A stretch of DNA of 64,000 nucleotides. It comes from Xestospongia bergquistia (lineage: Eukaryota; Porifera; Demospongiae; Haplosclerida; Petrosiidae). Numbering within the stretch: position 1 is the first letter of the stretch; every line of letters begins with the position of its first letter. A program made the position numbers and the translations under genes. This document shows positions 35,301-46,320 of this stretch, piece after piece. The stretch spans positions 1,390,001-1,454,000 of the forward strand of contig OZ014420.1 of the NCBI GenBank assembly GCA_963965975.1, read 5' to 3'. The notes under the pieces are model-generated. The model saw only the letters and a program-made list of their open reading frames with translations, had not been told where the DNA came from and searched no databases.

Positions 35301-38300
35301 TATTCATAATTAACCATTGCTTTTCTCTCTTTTATGTATAATAATCATTATTATGACTTCCTACACTATATCCTACATTTAAGGATGTAAGTATGAACAC
35401 ACATTAGTATTATGTATTCAATATTAACCATTGCTTTTCTCTCTTTTATGTACGATGATCATATTATAATAACTTCCTACACTATATCCTACGTTTAAGG
35501 ATGTAAGTATGAAGACACATTAGTAGTATTATGTATTCATTATTAATCATTGCTTTTTTCTTTTTTATGTACAATAATCTTGTTATGATGACTTCCTAAA
35601 CTATATCCTACATTTAAGGATGTAAGTATGAACACACATTAGTAGTATTATGTAGTCATTATTAATCATTGCTTTTTTCTTTTTTATGTACAATAATCTT
35701 GTTATGATGACTTCCTAAACTATATCCTACATTTAAGGATGTAAGTATGAACACACATTAGTATTATGTATTCATTATTAACCATTTGCTTTTCTGTTTA
35801 TTATCTACAATGATCATATTATGATAACTTCCTACACTATATCCTACATTTAAGGATGTAAGTATGAACACACATTAGTATTACGTATTCATTATTAACC
35901 ATTGCTTTTCTGTTTATTATCTATAATGATCATATTATGATGACTTCCTACACTATATCCTACATTTAAGGATGTAAGTATGAACACACATTAGTATTAC
36001 GTATTCATTATTAATCATTGCCTTTCTCTCTTTTATGTACAATGATCATATTATGATGACTTCCTACACTATATCCTACATTTAAGGATGTAAGTATGAA
36101 CACATATTAGTATTATGCATTGTTTAATTGTGTATTCATTATTAATGATTATTTTTATCTTTTATCTACAACAACCATATTATGATGGCAATCTCAATCT
36201 ATTCCACTTTTTCAGGCTGTAAGTATGAACACACATTAGTATCATGTATTGTTTAATTGTGTATTCATTATTAATCATTTTTAAATGTCTTGTATCCACA
36301 ATAATCATATTATAATGACCTCTTATACTGTATCCTATTACTACAATCATATCCTGATGAATTGCTACACTGTCATCTACTGTTTAGCGTGTAAGTGTGA
36401 TTATATATTAATATTGTACATTGTTTAATTGTGTGTTCATTTTTATAATTATTTTTTCTCTTTTTTTTCTACTATGATCATATCCTAATGAATTCCTACA
36501 CTGCTGTTTAGCATGTAAGTGTTATCATGTATTAATATTATACACTGTTTAATTGTGTTTTCACTTTCACTATTGTTTTTTTCCTCTTTTCTCTACTATG
36601 GTTATATCCTGATGAATTCCTACATTGTATTCTACTGTTTAGCTTGTAAGTGTTATAATTTATTAATATTATACTTTTTAATCATTATTTTTCTCTCTTG
36701 CATCTACTATAATCATATTATGATGACATTCTATACTGTATTTTACTTATTTAGCGTGTAAGTATGAACCCCTATTAGCATTATGCATTATTTAATTGTG
36801 TGCTTATTTTAAATCATTGGTTTTTCTCTCTTTTATCTACTATTATCAAATTATGTTCGCATCCTGCAATGTATCTCACTTATTCAGCTTGTAAGTATAA
36901 ACACACATTAGTATAGTGTATTGTGTAATTAGGTGTTCATTATTAATCAATGTTTTTTTCTCTTTTATCTACTATGATCATTACTTCCTACATTGTATCA
37001 TACATATTCAGGTTGTAAGTATGAGCAAACATTATTATTATGTTTTGTTTAACTCTATATTTTCTTTAATGATTGTTTTTCTCTTTTACTTACTATTTTC
37101 CTTATATGTTGATATCCTTCACTAAATTCCACCTATTAAGGCTGTAAGTATGAACACACATTACTGTTATGTATTCTTTAATTGTGTATTCATTATTCAT
37201 TATTTTTTTCTCTTTAATCAATGATCATGCTATGTTGGCTTCCTACTCTTTATTCTATCAATTCAGTCTGTAAGTTTAAACATACATCAATATGATGTAT
37301 TTATTAGTTGTGTATTCTTTATTAATCACTGTTTTTCTCTTTTATCTATTTTGCTCTAACCATAATTATGATGACTTACTATACTGTATCTCACCTATTT
37401 AGGTGGTAAGTATGACTATACATTTTTAATATGTACTGCCATATTGTATGTTCTCATTTTTTAATCAATGTGATTACATACTTCTAAATTGTGAGCTTAA
37501 TATTAATCATTGTTTTTCTTTTTTATCTACTATGATCATATTATGATAACTTTGTACTCTGGATCTCAATTATTCAGGGTGTAAGTATTAACACACATTA
37601 GTAAACTTATTGTTTAATTGTGTATTCATTATTAATCATCATGTTTCTCTCTTTTCTCTACTCTGATCATTTATGATGACATCCTACACCTAATTCTGCC
37701 TATTCAGTCTGTAAGTATGAATAGACATTAATATTATGTATTGTTTAATTGTGTGCTTATTTTTATTATTGCTTTCTCTCTTTTGTCTACTATAACCATA
37801 CTATGATGACTTACTACACTGTATCTTGCCTATTTAGGTGGTAAGTATGAGGATACATTTGTATTATGTATTACCATATTGTGTGTTTATTTTTTATCAA
37901 TGTGATTACATCGCATTTTAATTTTGAACTTATTATTTATAACTGTTTTCTCTCTTTTATCTAATTCAATCCTTTTATAATGACATCTTACACTTAATCC
38001 CACCCATTTAGTCTGTAAGTATCAACACACATTATTAACATTCTTGTTTAATTGTGTGTTCATTATTTTTTTCCTCTCTTTTATATATTATGATCATATT
38101 ATGATGACATCCTACACTTTATTCCCTTATTCAGACTGTAAGTATGACCAAAAATTAATATTTTCTATTGTTTAATGTGCATTCATTATTAATCATTGCT
38201 CTTTTATCTATTATGATTTTATTATATGACGTCCTACACTGTATTCCACCTGTTAAGTCTGTAAGTATGAATGGATTAGTATTATGTATTGTTTAATTGT

Positions 38301-41300
38301 GTATTCATTATGAATCATTGCTTTTCCTGTTTTATTTTCTATGTTCATATAATCATGACATCCTACACTGCATCCCTCTTATTCAGCTTGTAAGTATAAA
38401 CACACATTAGTATTGTATATTTTTAATTGTATATTCATTATTAATGATTTTTTTCTCTTATTTAATATGATCATATTATTTTGACATCCTACACCATATC
38501 CCACCTATATAGTCTGTAAGTATGAACACACATGTATTATGCAGTGTTAAATTATATACCGTAAATGTCAAAATTTTCATTGCTCAAACTTTCGCGCGTA
38601 AAATTTTCCCGAACTCATAATTTCGCGTTTTGTGTCAACTGTGAAAACCTAATTATTAATTATTAATTATTCACGAGTCTAATTTTCACGATGTCACTCA
38701 ACCGCGAAAATATAACTACCTCGAAAATTTTGACGTTTACGGTATTCATTATTAATCATTGTTTTTTTTCTCTTTGATCTACTATGATATGACTTCCTTT
38801 ACTTATTCTACTTATTCAGCATGTAAGTATGAATGCATATTAATATTAATTTTTTTATTACTGTATTCATTAATAATGATTGTTTTCTTTTTTATATATA
38901 CAATAATCATATTATGATGAGTTTACATTATATCCCACTTATTCACCATTTAAGTAGGAATATAGATTAGTATTATGTATTGTTCAATTATGTAATCATT
39001 ATATATGAATCATTGTTTTTCTCTTTGTTTATATTATGATGACTTTATATACTATATCGTGCATTTTAGGATGTAAGTATGAACACACATTAGCATTATG
39101 AATTGTTTAATTGTGTATTCAATAATAATCATTGTTTTCTCTCTTTTTTCTACTATGATCACATTATGATGACATTCTTATTGTATCTAACTTTTTCAGC
39201 CTGTAAGTGTGAATACACATTAGTATTTAATATTGTTTAATTGTACATTCATTTTTAATCATTGTTTTTCTCTTTTTTATATACTATGATCATATTATGA
39301 TGACATTCTTATTCTATCTAACTTTTTCAGCTTGTAAGTATGAACATACATTAGTATTATGTATTGTTTAATTGTGCATTCATTACTAATCATTGTTTTT
39401 CTCTCTTTTATCTACTATGATCATACTATGATGACATCCTACATTGTGTTCTACTTATTTAGCGAGTAAGTATGAACACCTATTAAGATTGAGTAATTAA
39501 TTATTTTTTTCTTTTTTAACAATTGTTTTTTTCTCTTATATCTACTATATGATGATATTATGATGACATCCTACACATTATATTTCACTTGTTTAGCTAG
39601 TAAGTGTGAACACACATTAGCCATATGTTTTGTTTAATTCTATGTTCACTATTAATGTTTGTTTTTGAATCTTCTATCTACTATGATCATATTATGATGA
39701 CATCCTACATTCTATCTCTGGTATTCAGCATGTAAGTATGAACATATATTAGTACTATGTATTGTTTTACATGCTTTGTCTAATATTTTTTGTTTCACGT
39801 GTTATATTTTTTTCTATATGCAATGTGGTTATTTTGGTTTTCACCATTTTTTATCAACTTTTGAGAAATGCAGAAATGGATGTCCGCTTTCGGATTCCAT
39901 TTCTAGGATTAGTTTGGATCATGTATTAACTGCATTAATAGGTCTACTTTTGCTGTGATGATCAAGTGGAGGATAACAAGTAGCTAACCAATTCTAACAT
40001 ATATTTGAAATAGTGTTCTCTCTCAGAACCAATTGTCATTATCCTTGATGAACTTGTAAATCTCACAGCCAATTTATCGATATACAGATATCTTGATAAT
40101 ACTGTGTTGTTATGATTGTGTGGGTGGGTCTTCTATGAACATGTTCAATTAATTTTAGACCAGACACTAGACTTCATTCTAATTTAGACTGATGCTGTAT
40201 CGTGTGTTATTAATAATCTTTGAGAATCCATATATGAAGATAAACTTATTTATTGGTTATTGCTTTTCTAGGTTTCTAATTTGACTAGTTGTAATGAAAC
40301 AGTCAATAACAGATCATTTAAGCAATTTTCAGTTGATCATGATTGTGATTTACATTACAAATACAACTTGTATTAAATTGTATTCTGTTTTTAAAATGTC
40401 TATCTTTCGTTTTTTCATTTTATAGGCCAAAAAATTCAGTGCTGTGGAAGGTAAGGTGCTTTATTAATTGAATGTTAATTTTTGGTAGTTATTCATTAAC
40501 TTAACCCTCACCACTCTCAGTGTGTGCAAAGAGTTATAACAATTGTCATGTGTTGCTCTAAGTCAGCAACTACAAAGTCTATAGCCACAAAATTTGACAG
40601 AGACTGTCAATGTTGAGCATTATGAATTTGTTCTAGCTACATGGCTGCAAAAGGCATAGAAATATTGAAAGTCCTAAAGATTTTTAAAAAAACACAGACC
40701 AGATGAAGAATTGATTTCTTCACTGTTGTAATTATGACAATGTTCTTTCTTATTTTATAAATCTGTAATTTGCTTTGTTTTTCATAAAAATAACTGAATA
40801 TAAATTATACTTTTATAGATGCTGCTTACAGAAAAGCTCTAGCTGAAGGAGAAATGGATGTAGCATATGCCAGACTTATGTTGTTAGGAGCAGCTGGTGT
40901 TGGAAAGACAAGCTTCAAACGATCACTCATGAAAGAACCTTGGAACCCTCACATTAACAGCACCATTGTCTCTGATATCCATTCTTTGAGACCAATTGGA
41001 CGAGAGTGGCAAACATTAGGTCATGAAGACGAGGAGAAATGGAGAGAGGTCACAGCAGAAGATGAGCTGAATGAGATGGCAGAATTACTGGCTGCTATAC
41101 ATCAGAACAGGACCTCCATGAATAAGTTTAGTAGCGAAGTGATTGCTGCTACCAAGTTGTATTCAGATTCTTATATGCTAAATACCTCTTCAATTTCAGA
41201 AGAAAAGGTTGAACAGTTCAAGAAATCTCATGTTCAATCTGTTCTCTCTGAAGCTATTGTTCGTGCTAATTCTATACCCATGAACTCAGCAAGAAATATT

Positions 41301-43860
41301 ACACCACAACCATTTCTTCATATTTGGGATTGTGGGGGTCAGCCTATTTTTCTAGAAATTCTCCCAGCCTTCCTTACCTCTCGTACTATGTTCCTTCTCT
41401 TATATGATGCCTCTAAGAGTTTTAAGGAAATGTGGCAGGCTGTACAAACAGTACAAGGAGAGAAAAGGTTTGAAGAAGAAGTTAGCATTACCATAATTGA
41501 TCTCCTTCTTAATTGGCTATCAAATATTCATATTCATCTTGCGAAGTATGATGAAAAGGGAGCACTCTTAAATTATCCTCGTGTACTATGCATTGGTACA
41601 CATGGCGATAAGCTCAAAGAAAAGGGTGAAACATATGACCAAAAGATACAAGAAATTGAGTCATATTGTCATGGAAAACCAATTGAAGTTCTTATTGATG
41701 GTTTTCACATTGTTGATAATACCACTGCTGGGAGTGGTGAAGGTGAAGATATCAATTTCTCTAAAGTACGAAGTGCAATACGTGAATTTACCTACAACAA
41801 ACTCATTGTCAAAACACCAATTAGCTGGGTACTCTTTCGTAAAGTCATTCAAGCTCTTAAAGCAAATGTTATTAGCCTTGAAGAAGCTCATGCCATTGGT
41901 ATAGCATGCAAAATACCCAGTGATGTTGTTCCCAAAGTACTCCTATTTTATCATGACTTAGGAGTGCTCTTGTTCTACCCTCATATTGCTGGTCTAGAAA
42001 ATGTAGTCATCCTCAATCCCAGATGGTTTGTGGATGCTCTTGGGAAGGTGTTAACACTAAAAGGAAGGGAAGACCATCAAACTCGACTTATGTGGGACCT
42101 ATTACGTGAGAAGGGAATACTTGTCCAACCTCTTTATGTAGCCGCCTGGAGAGACATTGAAGGTCTTGATCCAGAGTCTTTGATTAACTTGTTGGTTTGC
42201 TTTCGTCTTGCTGCTGAGGTTAAGACAGATCAATTTTATGATCCCAGTGTAAAGCAATACTTCTTACCTTTAGTATTGCCTTCAGTCAAGGAAGCATCAA
42301 TTTCACCAGAGTACCGTCAAAGAGCTACTCCATTACATCTCACATTTAGAACTGAGTTTGTGCCACCAGGTTTTTTTACTCGTTTTATAACGACAATTGC
42401 GGGATCACCATTATGTGAGATCAGCTTTGATAAAGGTGTATATCGCAATCAAATAAAGATTGAATTTGGAGACCCACCAATTGATGAAGTAATTTTAAGT
42501 GAGCTACCACATGCTATTAAAGTTGACATCTTTCGATATGCACCTGAAAGTGATGGTCTTGACAATTTTACTCATGTCTGCCAAGAATTGTGTAGTTTAG
42601 TTAAGGAAGTAGCTAGAGAAGTTGACAAATGTCTATTTGCCAGTGATGATATTGTTGACTATGATGAATCTGGCAAAGTATTCAAAGAAGTTCAATTTGT
42701 ATGTGCTGCACCAGAGTGTCAGTCTACTTCAGGTTGTCATTATTTAAAGCACAAGAAAGGTCAGACCTGTGATCTATATCTTCGTTGTAAAAACAGTGAT
42801 ATACATCGCCAAGTTTTACCTGAAGAAGGCTTCTGGTTTCCTGACAAGGGCACTGCCTTAAAGGTGAATGCTACTTGTAGATAATTATGTATGTAAATTA
42901 TATAATATTTTTATAATTATAGAAAACCACTACATTGAAGCAAAAAGAGATGTTAGATATTAGCAAAAGAATTCCAAACCAAGAGAAATTATTTGAGCTT
43001 GCTGCATGTTTGGAAATGACACAAAATTTTAATGTCATTCTTCAAGATCCTTCTAAGCAGAAACGAGCTGGCTTTGAAATATTGTATGAGTGGGTAACTA
43101 ATAAAGGAGGTGTACGTGATGAAATGGTAGAAGTTCTACAAGAAATAGACTTACCACAACTTGCTAACATGTAAGAGATTTTGTTAAAAAAACAATAATA
43201 ACATGTTTTAAATCTAATTAAGGGTGAAAGAAGCTGAGTATGATCCTGAGAAATTAGGTAAAAAGAGAAGTCAACAAATGGTTAGTTCTAAAACACATCA
43301 GTTTTCTTTATTTGTAGTTGTTATACAGGGTCACCAAAAACCATTGATAAATCTAATAAAAATACCACCTGCCAGTTCTGAACCTATCATTTCTGAATCT
43401 GCTACTCCTCAGTCTCCACCCACAATCACACCTACAACCACTTTAATTTCTGATATTGATCTTTTACGATGTACTCGTCATATTCGTGGAAATATATCCA
43501 TTCTTGCTGGCTCCCTTGGTATCTCTTCTGCAAATCTACAGGAGATAAAACGTGACTATGAAGAGGTAGAGACACAAGCATACTGGGTATTAAAGAAATG
43601 GCAAGAATCTGTTTCAAACAATGTTCAACATCAAGATCTTCATGACAAACTGCAAGTTTTAGGATTTAATAATGCTGCTGAAAGGTATTATTGTTTGTGC
43701 ATAAACAATATAATTATCATTTATTATCTATAGTTTGATGTATCCTGAGATGCCACCACCATCACCATTGCCACCACCATCACCACCACCACCACTACCA
43801 CCACCACCACCACTACCACAACAACAACAACAACAACAACATAGTTGTGTTGTTATTTGA
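32371..43860 (+). CDS. Roc-COR GTPase with two Death-like domains, copy C
   Basis: Exons: 32371-32406 (MAEKQDQDHYHL), 34 single-codon microexons (array C), 40425-40449 (AKKFSAVE), 40819-42863, 42923-43170, 43223-43280, 43329-43684 and 43734-43860. All junctions keep phase; about 998 residues if every microexon is used. P-loop GAAGVGKT, switch II DCGGQ, THGDK, COR region (SWVLFRKVIQ; IPSDVVPKVLLFYHDL), Cys/His cluster (CAAPECQSTSGCHYLKH), Death-like segment 1 (LYEWVTNKGGVRDEMVEVL) and 2 (LAGSLGISSANLQEIKRDY to GFNNAAERY) are intact. The linker before Death segment 2 is Pro/Ser/Thr-rich. The last exon differs from its relatives: a Pro-rich run and then seven Gln sit between the shared MPPP and the end. 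It closes with CVVI, a CaaX-like box. No disabling change was seen, so with copy A this is the best candidate for a working gene. Confidence 0.88.
32471..32716. mobile_element. MITE family 1, second copy
   Basis: Starts CACTGTAAAAATTGATTTG and ends with the complementary CAATCAATTTTTATAG form; internal sequence aligns with the copies at 18285 and 33133. It lies in the intron just 3' of the ATG exon of copy C. Confidence 0.75.
33133..33375. mobile_element. MITE family 1, third and best-preserved copy
   Basis: Terminal inverted repeats CACTGTAAAAATTGATTAG / CTAATCAATTTTTACAGTG are exact complements, flanked by TA on both sides. About 243 bp, no coding capacity. It sits in the same intron as the second copy. 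Confidence 0.85.
33840..34494. mobile_element. piggyBac-like non-autonomous element, TTAA-flanked
   Basis: Begins TTAACCTCGCTGT and ends ACAGCAAGGTTAA: inverted ends with TTAA on each side, the target site of piggyBac-type transposons. About 650 bp and no transposase. A second copy, inverted and cut short, starts at 56530 just 3' of array D; the two share long stretches such as the block around CATAAGCTGTATGCAGGAGG. Confidence 0.7.
34945..39760 (+). repeat. Microexon array C: 34 intact units, one dead unit
   Basis: Triplets: CGA 35135; GAT 35270, 35384, 35500, 35619, 35738, 35855, 35971, 36087; GCT 36216; CGT 36388; CAT 36512; CTT 36643; CGT 36755; CTT 36888; GTT 37012; GCT 37141; TCT 37267; GTG 37403; GGT 37578; TCT 37708; GTG 37838; TCT 38012; ACT 38135; TCT 38258; CTT 38387; TCT 38513; CAT 38820; GAT 39070; CCT 39200; CTT 39331; CGA 39463; CTA 39597; CAT 39729. 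Every intact unit has donor GTAAGT. One unit at 38947 has lost both sites (CAC|CAT|TTAAGT), and a stretch at about 36300-36350 is a unit without an acceptor. Typical unit length is 112-136 bp. Two units followed by about 173 bp (37403, 37838) mark a three-unit higher-order duplication of about 435-440 bp. Confidence 0.85.
38557..38744. mobile_element. MITE family 2 inserted between two microexons of array C
   Basis: 188 bp with inverted ends TACCGTAAATGTCAAAATTTT-like at the left and the complementary AAAATTTTGACGTTTACGGTA-like form at the right (one mismatch), bounded by TA. Its CpG-rich interior is unlike the AT-rich array. It lies wholly in the intron between TCT 38513 and CAT 38820; removing it restores normal unit spacing of 119 bp. 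Confidence 0.88.
39761..40424 (+). other. Intron between array C and the 25-nt exon
   Basis: No gene. 39955-40420 is homologous to 56940-57361 before copy D's 25-nt exon. The alignment is broken by stops and indels in both, so the open frame seen there in D (56894-57148) is not coding. Confidence 0.6.
43752..43840 (+). repeat. In-frame CCA/CAA triplet repeat in copy C's last exon
   Basis: CCA-type triplets followed by CAA triplets, read as a Pro-rich tract with a few Ser and Leu and then seven Gln. The frame continues into the terminal CVVI and stop. Copies A, B and D have only MPPP plus a few residues here, so this is a triplet expansion unique to copy C, likely length-variable. Confidence 0.9.
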
Positions 43861-45239
43861 ATGTATCTCTAGCATAATATTTGAAGTGCAGTAGTATACA
43901 TTGACAATATAACTAATGTAATCTGCTAATACTAGTTTGTCTACAAAGTATTGTCGTTAATTATTATAATTGATTATATGTTGTAAAATAAGATTAATTA
44001 TATATATAAGCAAACTAGACACATAATGACGTTTTTAGTCAGTTTGTACTTAGACATCAAAATTGAGGTACTTGATAAATCAGTTTAAAATATACAAAAA
44101 GGCTCTATACTGTAATGTGACCTTTCAATAATTTGCTGTAGCTATCAATTTTGAAATGATATTATACCAATAATTGTCAATTACATCTCAAACATCAAAT
44201 TTAGCAGCAATTTTTGTTTTAAAATAAAGATCTTCATTGGCTACAATGGTTTATTTATTCAACCTTTGTGTATTGTATTATACAGTTAGTCTGTGTGATT
44301 ACCACACTCTTATTTAGCAAGCTTTTTGGAAATACAAGCATTTGTAAGAACTTATTTAATATGTTGTATACTAAAGAGTTTTCACTAAATAATAATATTA
44401 TTTCCACCTTTGCTTAATAATTGTAGGTCACAGGTTTTAAAGTTAGAAAATGTTGGCCACTTACTATTCCTACCTTTTTTGTCCTTGGTTTTTATGATAT
44501 ATCCATTGCCTAGATTACCAAATGGTCTAATGATCATCAAGAATATTAAATGCTTTTTGTATTTGATTGCTAGTTATTTCTGTATAACATGCTGTGTTTA
44601 TTATCCAGCCGTAATATCTCTTATGGAGATCTTAATTCAATATCAATAGAGATCAATATTTTGTAACCATCTAGACAGCATTAAAATGTCTCAAGCTCCA
44701 ACTTGCTCACCTGGATTACACTAGTATTATTTTATTATGCAGATGCAATGGAGATTCCAATACCTTCTCTAGCTCCAACTTAATACTTTTAACCATTCTG
44801 GCATTGAGATACATAATAAGAAATCTTTTTTTAAAAAATGATAAGTATATATCATCCAACTGTTACATAGTAGGTGGCTATCTCATTCATTTACTTTTTG
44901 GTACCAACATAATCAATAATTTGATTCCCCCACATATAGAACATTACAAGACTAGTTGTATATGTTATACTTCAATAAAAAGCATATAGACTGACTTAAT
45001 ATATGGTATAATTTTCAAGGTATGTTGGTTGAATTTGTCTTTGACAAGAAGGAGGTGTGAGATAATTCAGTTTGCAAGTCCAATAAATTTTGATTCCATT
45101 GGAACTCATATGTTGCAATTAAATCACAAATTAAAGTTGGTCTGATTGACAATAATAATCCAGCAGATGAAGGCAACACCAATCCATCAAAGCTAGGTCA
45201 CATGAATTAACATCATATTCTAGTTATTTGTACATTATG
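43861..45239. other. Intergenic stretch 3' of copy C
   Basis: No gene. An AATAAA lies at 44223. Parts (43900-44110; 44240-44340; 45010-45180) are homologous to the 3' flank of copy D (60720-60850, 62470-62580, 63060-63560), which dates the C/D block duplication after these flanks existed. Open frames at 44410-44649 and 44804-44989 are AT-rich and not conserved between the two flanks. Confidence 0.6.
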
Positions 45240-46320
45240 TGATGCCAAAATCATTGCAATGATCATTGCTTTTCTCTTTTTTATCTACCATAATCAAATT
45301 ATCATCACATCCTACATTGTATCCCACCTATTTAGCCTTAAAGTATGAACACACATTAGTATTATGTATTGTTTAACTGTGTATTCATCGTTAATCATTG
45401 TTTGTTTCTCTTTTATCTATAATGATCATATTATGATGACAACCTACATTGTATTCACTTATTCAGGAAGTAAGTATGAACACACATTACTATTATGTAT
45501 TGTTTAACTGTGTATTCATCATTAATCATTGTTTATCTCTCTTTTATCTATAATAATCATATTATGATGACAACCTACATTGTATCCACTTATTCAGGAA
45601 GTAAGTATGAACACACATTAGTATTATGAATTGTTTAAATAAATATAATTGGGTTTTCATGGTCACACACTATTTTTCTCTCATTTATCAATTATGATCA
45701 TATTATGTTTAAATCTTACACTGTATCCCACTTATTCAGAAGGTAAACATAAATGCACAACACTGATATATGTATTGTTAAATTGTGTGACCACTACAAA
45801 TCATTGTTGTTTCTTTTTCTTATAACCTACGCTATATCCCACTTGTTCACATTGTAAGTATGAACACACATTAGTATTATATATATTGATAATCATGTTA
45901 TCATTATTAGTCATTTTTTTCTCTCTTTCATCTATTATGATCACACCATGATGACTACCCATATTGTATCCTACAATTAGGATGTAAGTATGAACACACA
46001 TTAGTATTATGTATTCTTTAATTATATAACTATGATTAATCATAGGTTTTTTTACCTATTATGACTATATTTTGATGACATCTTATACTGTATCTTACAT
46101 TTTAGAAAGTAAGTATGAATACACATTAGTATTATGTATTGTTTAATTGTATATTCATTATTAATCATTATTTTCCTCTCTTTTATCTACTATGATCATA
46201 TTATGTTTGATGACAACTTACATGTATCCCACTTATTCAGTTGATAAGTATGAACACGCATAACTATTAAGAATTGTTAATAATTGTGTATTCATTATAA
46301 TCATTATTTTTCTCTTTTTT
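45240..46320 (+). repeat. Microexon array E, decaying: 5 intact and 3 broken units
   Basis: Triplets: CCT 45336 (donor lost, TAAAGT), GAA 45467, GAA 45598, AAG 45740 (donor GTAAAC), ATT 45851 (acceptor lost, TTCAC), GAT 45981, AAA 46106, TTG 46241 (donor lost, ATAAGT). The array runs straight into the GTPase exon of pseudogene E at about 46321: the 25-nt exon, the P-loop and the intron between them are deleted. No ATG exon was found upstream. The contrast with arrays A, C and D, where only one unit is broken, is informative. Confidence 0.8.

Noticed and set aside
35100..39760. CRISPR-like array (regular repeats with short variable parts)
   Set aside because: Repeats are long and diverged, the variable part is three bases, the surroundings are eukaryotic genes with introns, and no cas genes are present. 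Splice-site structure explains the pattern better.
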